Assembly: GCF_001039355.2 (NCBI RefSeq)
Contig: NW_019773881.1
Span: forward strand, 459,610-523,609
Origin: Lingula anatina
Taxonomy: Eukaryota; Brachiopoda; Lingulata; Lingulida; Lingulidae
Direction: 5' to 3'
DNA: 64,000 nt
A program made the translations under genes and the position numbers. Of the stretch, positions 33,907 to 46,841 are shown one piece after another (position 1 is the stretch's first letter; every line of letters begins with the position of its first letter). The notes beneath the pieces are model-generated. The model ran no database searches, was not told the DNA's origin, and saw only the letters and a list, made by a program, of their open reading frames with translations.

Positions 33907-36112
33907 TTAGAGTGCATTGAATTTTGTGAGGCTGTATGTGTCTGTATAAATTCTGATCACTATCTATGTTTATGTTGTGGCTGTATGTGTTTATATATAT
34001 TTTGATCACTGTGACGTGTCTGTGTTGCAACTGCTGTATAAGTCTGCATATATTCTTTTCAGCGGAGATGAAGGTGTGTCTTTTGGATTATCATCACACT
34101 GAGGACAGCTAAACTCAACATCATATCAGGATCTCCAGCATCGCAGCCTTATCAAAGGTCAGCGCAAAAATGATATTGCTATACTTTGTTGTTCTCTTCA
34201 ATCCCCTTTTGATCCTTACCACTTTATATAGTTCCTGGGAAATTATCATTTTTAAAAGGGTCACTTGGGGACAGTCCCACAGATATTTGGATTGATCTAT
34301 CTCCCTGGGGAGTCTAACTAAATTGCTATCAACTTAACCGTTTTAAATGTCTGTCATGCTTAGTAAAGCTGTAAGGGGGTAATTATCTTTACCCCCTAGT
34401 TGGTTCGATATTCCTGGCAGACAATTAAGTCGATTAAGTTGATAGCAATCTAGTGAGACTCCTTAGGGAGTTAGACTGATCCGGATGGATTGATCAAGGT
34501 ATGGGAACCCAGTCTTAGATCCCACACAGTTTTATATATGTTCAAATTGACAAGGGTTGATGTGAACTCATAGGGGTTGGGGTGGGAAGGCGCTGAGAAA
34601 AATCTGTATATAGACGAAATTTCCTGTAAATTATCATTTTTAAAAGGGTCACCTAAATCCCACAGAGTCTTTTATATGTTCAGAGTGAAAATTAAGGGTT
34701 AATATGAACTGGTGAATGTGAACAAGAATTTCTGACAGTCATTCCAATTCCTATATATAAACATTAAATTTAATGTTTTCTCATGCCTTACAGTGCATTG
34801 TCTTTTGTGACAGTGTGTGTCTGTATATATTCTGCTTACTGTACATGTACATATGTCTGCTTTGTCATTGTTTGAATGTTTAAATATATTCTGATCTCTG
34901 TATTATATCTGTGTTGTGTATACTGTATGTGCCTGTATTCTCTGATTTCAGCAGAGATGAAGGTATGTCTTTTGGATTATCATCCAACTGAGGACAGCTT
35001 ATTTTTAACTCATCATCACCAGCAAGATCTACAATGTCACAGCTTCTGCACAGGTCAGTGCAACAATAATATTGTTATACTTTGTTGTTCTCTTCAATAC
35101 CCTTTTGACCCTCACAACTAGAAAAAAATTCCTGCATGCATTCTGAAGCCTGTGTACTGCCTGTTGCATTGCTTTATGTGTCTCTATATATTCTGATCAC
35201 TATGCATGTCTGTTTTGTATGTGTTTATATATATTTTTGATCACTGTAATGTGTCTATGTTGTAACTGCCGTATATGTCTGCATATATTCTCAATTAATG
35301 ATGTGTTCTCTGATTTCAGCAGAGATGAAGGTGTATCTCCTTGATTATCATCATACTTACGACATCTAAACTGATCATCACATCAAGACCACAACATCGC
35401 AGCCTCAGCACAGGTCAGTGCAATAATGATATTGCTATACTTTGTTGTTCTCTTCTATCCCCTTTTGACAGTCACAACTATAATTAGTAGCTGTATAATT
35501 ATCATTTTGTAAAAGGGCAACTTATATCCCACTGAGTTTTATATATGTACAAATTGACAAGGGTTGATATGAACTTGTAGGAGTTGTTTTGGGATGGCAC
35601 TGAGTTTTCAACGGATATGACGGTATGATTCCTGGATTATCATCACACTGACGACAGCTTTTTTATAAACTCATCATCACTAGCAAGATCTACAACGTTG
35701 CAGCCTCAGCACAGGTCAGTGCAACAATAATATTGCTTTACTTAGTTGTTCATTTCAATCCCTTTTGACCCTCACAACTAGAAAAAAAATGCCTGCATAC
35801 ATTCTGAAGCCTGTGTACTGCCTGTTGTGATGCTGTATGTGTCTCTATATATTCTGATCACTATGCATGTTTGTTTTGTGGCTGTATGTGTTTATATATA
35901 TTTTGATCACTGTGATATGTCTATGATGTAACTGCTGTATATGTCTGTATATATTCTTAATTAATGATGTGTTCTCTGATTTCAGCAGAGATGAAGGTAT
36001 GTCTCTTGGATTATCATCCAACTGAGGACAGCTAATTTATAAACTCATCATTACGAGCAAGATCTACAATGTCACAGCTTCAGCACAGGTCAGTGCAACA
36101 ATAATATTGCTC
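33907..36112 (+). repeat. Array of exon-like modules (second block) with segment A'
   Basis: Modules at 34063-34157, 34952-35053, 35320-35413, 35986-36088 and an acceptor-less one ending at 35714. Segment A' (33899-35982) is the near-identical partner of A (18541-20616). The last module differs in kind from its A counterpart, so the copies switch partner within a module. Confidence 0.85.
34268..34514. mobile_element. PIF/Harbinger-type MITE, copy M7
   Basis: Counterpart of M6 within A'; flanked by TTG (34265-34267) and TTA (34515-34517). Confidence 0.8.
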
Positions 36113-36148
36113 TGCTGGTGTTCGGTGTTCATCATCACTATATATAGT

Positions 36149-36315
36149 CAGGGGCGGATTTAGGCCGTCTTCTGGGTCTTCCGGAAGACGGTCAGATTTT
36201 CAAGTTTACATTGACAGGTATCTAATTTTTCTGTCGGAAGACATTCAAAAATGGGGGATGGCTCAACAAAGATAATTTGGAAGACTGTCAGAATATATCT
36301 CTGGATCCGCCACTG
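36149..36315. mobile_element. MITE CAGGGGCGGAT family, copy in B'
   Basis: 167 bp with perfect 5-bp duplication ATAGT at 36144-36148 and 36316-36320. A diverged relative lies at about 39654-39820. Confidence 0.85.
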
Positions 36316-38193
36316 ATAGTACCTGGGAAATTATCATTTTGTAAAAGGGTCACTTAGAGATTTATATGTGTTATGAGTTAAGAATAATACGCCAAAAACT
36401 TTCAAATGAGGTCACCTTATGGAACAAACCACTAGCAAGGCAGGAGATAGGACTATCTCAGCCTAGAGAAAGGAACAGTTCCAACCGATAAGGAACTTTG
36501 TAATTACCTTGGCTTGCAGCAAGTGGCAATAATTCCCCGTTGAGCATGAACAGTGTGACAAGCGGGGATTGATTTGCATATTTGTGCACATAGCATTGGC
36601 TTGACGTCAACTCATTTGCATTGCCATTGTGTTTTGCCCTATAATTTCCTCATCAGCCTGTACAGATACAAACGTCAGAAAATGATCAATTAGTTGTTAC
36701 ATGACATATAAGCATAATGGTATAACAATGAGAAAAGGCTTCAAAATCAATCACCCCCAGGGATAGCCAAACCCTCTGTTGAACTAATTATGAAATGCCC
36801 ATGCACATCCTTGAGGAAACAGCTATCATTCACCAAAGTTTCAACTTCTAAAGTCTAATGGTCTAAGAGGAGATCAGGGAAATTATAACGTGAAAAAAAT
36901 TTTGAACAACTATCCCCCCCCCAAGGACATCCCAATGCCCTCTTGAAATAATTCTGAAGTGCCAACGCAATTCCCTGATGACAGGTCTAGCAATCACCAA
37001 AGTTTCAATTATCTAACTCAAATGGTCTAGGGGGAGATAACAGAAATAACATGAAAAGAATTCCGAATCATCCCCTCCCCCCCCCCCAAGGGAGGGCGCA
37101 ACCCCCTGTTGCACTAAAATTCTGAAATGCCAACACACATTTTGACTACAGTTTCACCAATCACCAAAGTTTCCAGTTTTTAAGTCTAATAGTCTAGTAG
37201 GAGATAATTTTAATATGATTTTCATTTTTCTCAAATATATTGTTCTTTTTCCAGGTGACCCTTTCCATACAGCATGGTGGCTTCTTGGGGAACTGACTCT
37301 ACCTATCTTGTAATGGATAATACCTAAAAAAGTAGGCGGTGAAAAACAGCAGCAAGAGCAGTGCATTATCTCATCCATGTGTAGAATACATGATATGTGG
37401 CAACATTATAAATGTCAAATGATGTGCAAAGCCTGATTTTAGACACCCATTACAAGGAGGAATCTGCATCTGGTATTGGTAGTAAGGAGAAATCTTGAAT
37501 GGGTATATATTGTTTCCTGATGGCAGTAATAGGTAATTTGTCACCTCTTACACAACCAAACTCAAATCATAACATTAAATGCTTCATTTGATACTGAATA
37601 ATATTATTGTAATATTGAAAATTTTATTTTTTGTAATTCTCAATCTTCTCATATCAATTGCCAATAAACAACGCAGTCAACTGATACACTTATCTCAGAT
37701 TATTACAGTTGTTAAGCTTATTTTTTACAAATTTTACAAACATTGGACTAGATTTGTCAACATCATTTACATTTGAATATGTTTAGGTATGGAATTTGCC
37801 AGTGTTTTCAATCTTATTTTTAGTTTTCTTAAATATTTTCTGAAAACATCATTTTCATTAGGCACAGTCAACTGATAAGCTGATCTCAGATTATTTCAGT
37901 TGTTAAGCATCATTTGTAGAAATTTCACGAACATTGGACTTGATTTGTCAAAATTATTAACATAAAAGTATTTTAAACCATGGAATTTGCCTTTTTTCTG
38001 TGCAATTTTTAGTTTTCTCAAATATATTGTCCGAAAAATCAATTTCATTACACACAGTCAACTGATAAGCTTATGGCTGATTATTTCAGTTGTTAATTAT
38101 AAGCTTCATTGTGCAAAGTTCACAAAGAATTAAGGAAATTTCACAAAGTTATTAACATTTAACTATTTTTATATACAGCATCAGCAGTTTTTA

Positions 38194-39960
38194 TGTACAG
38201 ACACAGATGTGTCTGTAAATATAGCCGTCACCTTCGTCTGTCTTCGCCATCGTCACCTTGCACTTTCACCGATAACACAATAAGTGAAAAATCCTTTTAC
38301 CTTTTGGCTTGAAACTTACAGAACTTATATATATATTCATAATACTCAGGTCAAGTTAAAAAATCAGCATGATTGGACAATTTTTGTGGAAGTTATGCTG
38401 TTTTTGGTCCTGAAACTATAATCTTATTGCAGGGGTGGATAGCATGATTGGACAATTTTTGTGAAAGTTATGCTGTTTTTTCACTTTTTTCAGCATATAT
38501 ACAACACCTGTAACACGATAAGTGGAAAACTGTTTTACCTTTTGGCTTAAAACTTACATAACGGATGAATATTCATAATATGCAGGTCAAGTTTGAAAAT
38601 CAGCATGATCAGGCCATTTTTATGGAAGTTATGCCGTTTTTTTTTTTTTGTTTGTTTTTTTTTCAATTTTTTTCAGCATATATGCAACACATTTCAAGGA
38701 AAATTGGCCAATTGTCTTGAAGTTCACAGGGGTGATCAGTCTTACTGAAATACAGAATAAGTTTGAAAATAAGCTTGATCAGTTAAGTTTTGGTGAAGTT
38801 ATGGCTTTTTTTTTCTTTTTTTGTTGTTTTTTGGAAATAAGTGTTTTCCACTCAGATTTGATTTTTGGGCATGTTAAGATTCTCATTTTTAAACTAATTA
38901 GATATGTAAAGGTATATGGATATGAATGGTGGTCTATCCATAGTTGCATACTGATCAAAGGTGACACCTGAATCTTTCACATAGCTAGATGGATTGATGT
39001 TGACACCACCGATACAAATGTCAGATTTCATTGCATTTCCACTGTCTGACTTAGACCTTGATGTAAACCATATTAGTTCAGTTTTTCCATCATTTAGTGC
39101 TAGCATGTTTGTTTTCATCCAATTCCAGATCTCAACTAGACAAGTTTTTATTGAGGTGATAGCCATGGAGCGATTACTTTCACTTGTGACATAAATTTGA
39201 GTGTCATCAGCAAAAATGACAGTGTTGAGACCATGTTTAACTATAATGTCTTCTATTGGTAGCATATACAATGAGAAGAGCAATGGACCTAGCACAGACC
39301 CCTGAGGGACACCATACTCTAAAACAGTGGGCTCTGATAGCAAGGACTCAATTGACACCTTTTATGTTCGATCTTTTAGATGTGAGGTTAACCAATTAAG
39401 TGCTAAATCATTTACTCCAAATCGGTACTGTAGTCTCTGCAGAAGTATGTTGTGGTCAATGGTGTCGAATGCAGCAGACAGATCTAAAAGGACTAAAATA
39501 ACATCTTTTTGTTTGTCTAAGGAAAGCATGATGTCATTATGAACCCTTAGGAGATTATGTAATATTATTTTATGCACTGTCATCATTTTCAAATATTTGG
39601 ATTTTCATTATGTGAATTTGAACTTTCATGGTCCTGAAACTATAATCTTGTTGCAGGGCTGGATAGAAACTGTCTTCTGGTTCTTCCATATGATGGTCAG
39701 ATTTTAAAGTTTACATTGACGGGAATCTATTCTTTTGTGTTAGAAGACCATCAAAAATGGAGGATGGATCAACAAAGATAATTTGGAATACTGTCAGAAA
39801 ATTCTCTGGATCTGCTCCTGTAATTGACCATGTTACCTGTTGTGCATGATTAAAATTCAGTGTTGATTGACTGTGCTGTTATAAGCATTATTTATTATTG
39901 CATCAAAATTGACAAAATGTCCTATTTTCTGCATTTTTATTTTCTGTTTTTGTCTGTACA
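38194..39960. mobile_element. TGTACAGACA element, long copy
   Basis: Bounded by TGTACAGACA and TGTCTGTACA; the left end also carries an adjoining partner arm that makes a hairpin. Inside are three diverged repeats of AAGTGAAAAA..TTTTACCTTTTGGCTT (38280-38640), a LINE RT fragment (39592-38894) and a CAGGG-type MITE relic. The matching site in the patch holds only the 30-bp remnant. Confidence 0.7.
38894..39592 (-). pseudogene. Non-LTR retrotransposon reverse transcriptase fragment
   Basis: Minus-strand frame with RT motifs in order: [14 protein letters not shown] (catalytic block A Asp), GVPQGSVLGPLLFSLY (block B), FADDTQIY (catalytic FADD), then NMLALNDGKTELIWF and GVTFD. This is the palm domain of a Jockey/CR1/RTE-like LINE. 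An in-frame TAA at 39361-39359 separates the first block from the rest. The fingers, thumb and endonuclease are missing, so it is a dead internal fragment. The plus-strand open frames here are shadows. Confidence 0.9.
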
Positions 39961-39992
39961 TTTCACAGCTTTGCTGCCTTGTTTAAATTTAA

Positions 39993-40655
39993 AGCAATAA
40001 TAACTCTTCCTTTGAGATTCAAAATTCCACGAGAAATGCATTGTAAAAAATGCATGGAAATATATTCTAGTGCATTTTACCACTAAAACGACCGTTATTG
40101 TAGTAAAACTAAAATCTGTGCTTGTCAATAGGGCTTTCAATGCCTTTCTTCCTGGTCGTTAAGGCATCTGTTGCCAATGACGTTGGGATGTTACACTGAT
40201 TCTCGCTTTCATTTGAGACCAAAATAACTTCTGGCGTGAAAAGCCTGATGCAATACGCAGACGTAAGTTGCGAGTTTTTGTACAGTGCTTTGGATAACGA
40301 AAAGCCCAGAATAGCACACATTGTAGATATAAATGCATTTTTAGCAGTAAGACGAATATATCTTATGAATCTTATATTATTGTTATACAGTGTTGTTGTT
40401 GTCTGCTTTTCCCGCAGTTTTAAGTAGGTCACCAGAAATTATCGCTTGATATCGCGTGACTATGCAATGCTAGATTGGGCTCCGTCAGTTAAAATCTCTT
40501 AAGAGATTTTAACAAAAAACCAAATGTTTAGGAAAAAAAGCCTGGACTAACTTTGAATGCAGGAATGGGGTCGCTGACCATTAGCAAGTATGGGAAAATT
40601 GCCGTTTACTCCAGGAAAATCCAATTTTTGGCCAAAATGAAGAGTTATCATGACT
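39993..40655. mobile_element. TTAA-specific MITE, copy 2 (long)
   Basis: 663 bp with termini AGCAATAATAACTCTTCC and AAGAGTTATCATGACT; TTAA at 39989-39992 and 40656-40659. The patch has the empty site, a single TTAA at 25251-25254. Confidence 0.85.
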
Positions 40656-40986
40656 TTAATTTGCACTTTTCTCAAATATATTATTTTAAAAAGTTTCATT
40701 ACACTCAGTGAACAGATAAGATTTTTTTTTTTTGCTAAGAATCATTTGTAGAAATTTCACAAACATTGTACTAGATTTGTTGAAATTACATGTATTAACA
40801 TTTAAGTGTTTTAAGCCATTTTACAGAGTTGTTACATTCAGAGGAGATGTTTCATCATTACTGGCTTTTTTTTGTGATCTGTGTAGATTTGGCGCATGAT
40901 TATTATTATTATTATTATTTTTTTTTTTTGCAAAACGGCTAATGATAAAAGTATAACATGTATTAAAACATGTAAATCATCCTTTT

Positions 40987-42059
40987 ATGAAATATTTGTT
41001 GTTATTTTGGCCGAAGCACTACAAGTATGTCAACAATGCATTGCGTATCCGTGAACACCAAGTCTTTAACGACGTAAAGGACACACATGTGACTTTATTT
41101 ACAAATGCTGCAATGGGAAAATTTTCAAGGAGAGGGTTGGAAAAGAGCATTTTAGTAAGGCTTGTATAGCCGTGAGATCTTATCCCATTGGAAATATTCA
41201 CAAGCGCTTGCATTTTGACCACAAAGTGCCTTGTGGTGATTTGTTATATGGTTGTGATGTGTGCAGCAAGACATGGTCTTCTTCTGCATTGATATCTGAT
41301 TACTCACGATATTGCTACCATGATATGTATGCCGGAAACAATTCTCTTTTCTTTCACAAAAAGTTAAAATCAAAAGACTCACTGCATTTTGCAGTTGATT
41401 TAAGTATGTTATTGAGCAATATGACCTGTAAACAGTGCAATTTTAACTCCCTTGGAAAGATGCAATAGTTGTGCTCCCTTCTGGTGTGAGCAGATATTTG
41501 GTGTTGCAATGCCATTCTTGTAATGGCTTTGTAAAAGTACTAATGTACAGTACAAAACCCATCAAACACAACATAACAGATAACCAAGGAATTTTGATGA
41601 AAATACAAATAATACTTTTTATGTTTGGGAAATGAACAGAATTTTAGAAGATAAATTGTACTTTATTCCATGTGACGACTTTATACAAATTTACCCAATC
41701 ATTAACAAGAGACTTGAGTTTGTAAATTACTTGACAAATTGTTCAGCTCATAATTCATTAGAAGATTGTCTTGAGTTACAAAATTTAGTTAATATATTCA
41801 ATAATGAAGAGAAGAGTATCTTTTTATCCATCCCAGCCAAATGACTAAATCCTGTGTTCAACTTTTAACAAATGTTTTAGGATACCTCATTTATAAAAGA
41901 AAATTCTCCATCTGTAGGAAAAAAATCAAGTTAATATATCAGCATTTGCATATTTCATTTCAAAGAGATGGTCTTTATTTTCTACTATGTGAAATTAATC
42001 TAAACACAGATAAACCACTACGAGTAACATTGTGTATGAAAGTGATTAGAAATTTGTAG
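40987..42059 (+). pseudogene. Unrecognised broken gene with CxxC pairs
   Basis: Four consecutive plus-strand pieces in changing frames look like one decayed protein. 40987-41166 contains FTNAAMGKFSRRGLEKSILV; 41172-41468 contains GCDVCSKTW, DYSRYCYHDMYAGNN and CKQCNFNSLGK; about 41468-41630 contains RYLVLQCHSCNGFVKVLMYS; 41632-41844 contains LYFIPCDDFIQIYPIINKRLEF. Three CxxC pairs suggest a metal-binding fold. AT-rich, no introns seen, unlike the neighbouring spliced genes, so origin from a large mobile or viral element is possible but unproven. I do not recognise the family and assign no function. Confidence 0.45.
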
Positions 42060-42886
42060 GATCCGCGGCAGACCCCCCCCCACCCCCACCCCCCCCCCAC
42101 CCCCCCACTCCCATTCAAGTAATCCTGGATCAGCCCCTGATTGTATATCGGGCAATGGACATCAAACAATACCGGTAGGCCTATCGTCCGCGAAAATTGA
42201 AATAAAATAGGGGCTGTAATGTCAATGCTTATGAAATCAAATCCTTTCAACCAAAATATTATCAATTCATATTTGAACTAAAAATCAAAAGATCTGGGCC
42301 GAAATAGCTTGAACGTAGCGTTGCTGGGATGCGCTTGATGTGCCCCGATTCTCCGCCGATGCAGTGTGGTAGTTGTGAAAGATATGTTGATTGCGTTTTT
42401 CCTGCGGGGGTCTTTTTTTTTCACTAAGAGACTTGTTCATTCGGATCGGAATACTATTTTCAAGTATTTCGCACGTTATGGAATATATTTAGGGATATTA
42501 ACGACGTAAGAAAATTCAATCACCACTGGCATCTCGCCTAACATATGCAAAGATTCAGTGAAGATTCTTTGGGATGAGAGCGGAATACATGTAGTTTTTC
42601 AAGTTAACACAATCGAAGAGGAGTTCATTTTAGTTTATTGGGTAAGTATGAAGTCTGTTTGTTTCCCTTCTGATAAATGCTTTAAGACTTCTGGTTTGTG
42701 ATAAAAAACAAATATTATCTATATTCGTGTCTTTCATTCTGTTTCTACAAAATCATACATCTCATCAACGCAAAACGGTGTTCAGTCATCTAAGTTTTCC
42801 TAATTGCTTAAGTGATTCCGATATACAGTGATTGCTGTACACAAGACTGCGTGATGAGCATAATGCAGTTGCTGTTATTTCCTGTG

Positions 42887-42951
<65 letters not shown>

Positions 42952-43867
42952 AACAAAACTGTATGTACATGTATGGTACACGTAAATCAAAATTCATTGA
43001 CATCAGCATGGAGCATCACATAACTATTGAATTGTAACCTGTTCAGTATTAATTAATAAGCAAACTTCTAGTTGATGGATGACAGATGGCAAGGTTTTCA
43101 TCACTTGGAGCCTCAGCTGTCTTAATTTGGAAAACTATGTAAAAGAATGTGAACCTTACGATCCAAAGGTACCCTCTCTGAAAGTGAGGGGAGGGGAGAA
43201 AAAATGCTAGCCATATCAATATGATTAATGATACATCAATACATTATGCAGGTAAGGGATGGGACAATAATTTTCATGAGGCATTTATGAATGCTTGACA
43301 ATAATCCAAGGTTTATTGATAATGGGCCAAGTGTCACAAGAGGTCATATTTTATGGATTTTTCATGAATTAAAATCAAAATCTTTTGCAAAAAACATTGA
43401 TTGAGAAAGAAATTGAAATTTGGTGAATGATTTGTCAACATGGTAATATATTCTTATGCTTATGAACAAAATTTGGAGCCTCAATAGTCTTATTTTAAAG
43501 AACCATGCCAACTAATAAAATGTGAACCTAACATTCAAAATATGGCTTCTTTGAAAGTGGGGATAGGAGAGAAAAGTGTCACTTAGATCCCACCCAGTTT
43601 TATATATATATGTTTAAAGTGATAAGGATTAATGTGAACTGATGGGTGGGAGGTGGAGGTGTGGTGAGCGAAAATATTTCACAGACTTTCAAATCGCTAT
43701 ATAAACAAAATTTCATTTAAACTTTCTGATGCCTGTGTACTGTCTGTCGTGACAGTGTATTGTTTGAGACATCTAATAATTCACAGGCAATTTCGGTAAC
43801 TTCAGGAAATAACTTTTTACTGTAGTCTGCATCTCCTTATAATAAGTTATGTTAAGTCTAAAGAGGC
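42060..43867. other. Non-coding stretch with C-rich and CT/TA tracts
   Basis: C-run at 42069-42108 is part of a diverged MITE whose end GATCCAGGATTA also occurs near 3854. (CT)n(TA)n lies at 42886-42950. A piece of the array's TCACTTAGATCCCA block appears at 43576. No gene seen. Confidence 0.55.
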
Positions 43868-43997
43868 AGAGTAGGCTTGTTGACTATTCTGATTAGATAG
43901 CCATTGAATAGGAAGTTCATGAAGCCATGGCCTTGGTTTGATACTAAAGAGTGTGATTCTCCACACATCGTCAGAATGTAGTCAACAAGCCTATTCT
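43868..43997. mobile_element. 130-bp MITE with AGAGTAGGCTTGTTGACTA termini
   Basis: Inverted ends AGAGTAGGCTTGTTGACTA and TAGTCAACAAGCCTATTCT, extended by TTCTGA and TCAGAA. It sits directly before the last exon-like module fragment. Confidence 0.75.
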
Positions 43998-44045
43998 ATA
44001 AAGTCGTAGCCTCAGCACAGGTCAGTGCAACAATAATATTGTTAT
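43998..44045 (+). repeat. Partial exon-like module linking the two arrays
   Basis: GTAGCCTCAGCACAG followed by the donor GTCAGTGCAACAATAATATTG, as in the first array, then immediately the first monomers of the second array. Confidence 0.8.
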
Positions 44046-45278
44046 ACTGGTGTTCTCATCGTCATTCTATTTGTTGGTAATCAGAACTATTACTGTGTAT
44101 GATGGTGTTGTCACTGTATGCCTGTGTGTTTCTTTATCTTATGTTTGCTGTGTCTATTCTGTATTGTTACTGAATGTGTTTGTATATAATGTGATGACTG
44201 TGCACTGCTATGTTTTCACTCTTTTTCCTTGTCTTCTTTCCTATTACGATGTATGTTACTGTTGTCACTGTACATGTTAAAATTTTTTCTGATTACTGTG
44301 TATATCTGTATTTTGACTGTGTTTGTTTTTATTCATTTTGATTACTGTGCATGTTGGTGTTGTTACTGTTCATGTTTGTATTTATTGTGAGCACTGTGTA
44401 TGTCAGTTTTGTCACTCTATTTGTTTGTAATCATTACTATTACTCTGCATGATGGTGTTGTCACTGTATGTCTATGTGTCTGTTTATATTCTGTTTGCTG
44501 TTTCTATTCAGTATTGCTACTGAATGAGTTTGTACATATTGAGATGACTATATATGTCTATGTTTTCACTCTTTTTCCTTGTGTTCATTCTCATTACAGT
44601 GAATGTTATTGTTGTCACTACACATATGAAATTTTTTTAATTACTGTGTGCGTCATTGTCTGTTAGTTTTGTCACTCTTTTTGTTTGTAATCATTACTAT
44701 TACTCTGCATGATTTTGTTTTCTTGTGTTTGCTGTGTCTGTTCTGTATGTTACTGAATGTTTTGTATATATTGTGATGACTGTGTACTGCTATGTTTTCA
44801 ATCTTTTTCCTTGTCTTCTTTCTTTTTAAGATGTACGTTACTGTAGTCACTGTACATGTCAAAGATTTGTTCTGATCACTATGTATGTCTGTATTTTGAC
44901 TGTGTTTGTTTATATTTAATTTGATTACTGTGCATGTTTGTGTTGTCACTGTTTGTGTTTGTATTTATTATGAGCACTTTCTCTGTTAGTTTTGTCTTTG
45001 TATTTAAATTTGTTCATAATCATTACTATTACTCTGCATGATGATGTTGTTCACTATATATCTATGTGTCTGTTTATATTCTGTTTCCTCTGTGTCTATT
45101 TTGTATTGTTACTGAATGTGTTTGTATATATTGTGGTGACTGTGTACAGCTATGTTTTATACTTTTTTTACTTGTGTTCATTATCATTACGGTGCATGTT
45201 TCATGTGAATTTTTTTCTAATCACTGTGTATGTCTGTTTTGTGACTGTCTGTTTGTATTTATTTTGATTACTGTGTTT

Positions 45279-45850
45279 AGCTGCACTCAGTCAAATAAAG
45301 GAAGTCTCTAACTGGTTGAATTTTATTGAATTCAAACATAAAACTGAAAGAAAATAAAATAAAACAAAATAAATAACAGAACAAAAATTGTAGCGAAAAA
45401 TACTGAAAACAAATTTAAATACAAAATAACCTAAAAATTGATAACAAATTTACACGAAGTACATACGAAAGTGTAAGAGAAAGGATAGACGGAAACGTTG
45501 CAAAGACCCAAAGCCGGAGAAGTTTACGTTACTTTAGCGTTGAAATAATTTACCTTACCCCCGACCAAGTGTGCTAATATCGTTATAAAAGGATAGATAG
45601 AAACGTTGAAATACCCAAAGCCAGAGAAGTTTACGTTATCGTTGAAATAATTACCTTTTCCTCCGACTGGGTGTGCTAAAATGGTGTCGTTAGAGTATCC
45701 GTACCGTTCTGTGTAAGAAAGTGAAGTGAGCAAAAAGAAATAGAGAGGAGGCCTTATATACGTTGTGGAATGAAAACTGTTCAGTGCAGGGTGTGGTACA
45801 GGCATGTGACGGTGCGGTTAGGTAAGTGCGGTGGCCTGTAACGTTATAAT

Positions 45851-45891
<41 letters not shown>

Positions 45892-45979
45892 AAACAGAGA
45901 AAGAACGGAAAATGTACTTCGAATGAATAATGAGAAATAAATAAATAAATAAAATAAAATAAAATGTCGCGGGCAGTTA
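45279..45979. mobile_element. 701-bp insertion with 10-bp direct flanks
   Basis: TACTGTGTTT at 45269-45278 and 45980-45989; the array has it once at this place. Inside are a ~105-bp direct repeat (45484-45590 and 45591-45690, GATAGA.GGAAACGTTG), a (GA)n tract and an AAATAAAT-rich end. No termini of a known class were recognised. Confidence 0.65.
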
Positions 45980-46841
45980 TACTGTGTTTGTTGGTGTTGT
46001 TACTGTTCGTGTTTGTATTTATAGTGAGCACTGTGTATGTCAGTTTTGTCACTCTTTTTGTTTGTAGTCATTTTGATTACTGTGCATTTTAGTGTTAGCA
46101 TTGTTTGTGTTTATATTTACTGTCAGCAATGTGGATGTCAGTTTTGTCATTTTATTTATTTCTAGTCATTATGTTAACTGTGCATGTTGGTGTAATGTTG
46201 TTACTGTCATAATAGTTTATGTATCTGTTTATACTCTGATAACTGTTTCCATTCTGTATTGTCATTGAATGTGTTTGTATTCTGTATTATATATTGTGAT
46301 CACTGTGTATGACTGTGTAATCACCCGATTCATTTGTGTTCATACTTTTTACTGTGCATGGTTATGTCGTCACTGTACATGTCAAAATTTATTATTCTGA
46401 TCACTGTGTATGTCTGTATTTTGACTGTGGTTGTTTTTATTTATTTATTATTATTATTTATTTATTTATTTTTTTGATTACTGTGCATGTTTGTGTTGTC
46501 ACCGTCCGTGTTTGTATTTATTGTGAGCACTGTGTATGTCAGTTTTGTCATTATTTGTTTATAATCTTTACTATTACTTTGCATGATTGTGTTGTCACTG
46601 TGTCCCTGTGTGTCTGTTTATATTCTGTCTATTGTGTCTATTCTGTATTGTTACTGAATGTGTTTATATTCTGTGATGACTTATTATGTCTATGTTTTCA
46701 CTCTTTTTCCTTGTGTTCAATCTCATTGCGGTGCGGTGCTACTATTATCACTGTACACGTTTTAACGTAAATAAATATTAAAATATTTATTTTGATCACT
46801 GTGTATGTCAGTTTGTCACTCAATTTGTTCTTAATCATTAA

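Larger units (their letters stand above)
36113..40740. repeat. Block B'
   Basis: Collinear with 22793-25320 of the patch but with a three-unit instead of five-unit C-rich tandem repeat, a full-length TGTACAGACA element (38194-39960) and a TTAA MITE (39993-40655). Confidence 0.85.

Noticed and set aside
38648-39542. Plus-strand open frames over the LINE fragment
   Set aside because: Shadows of the minus-strand reverse transcriptase motifs.
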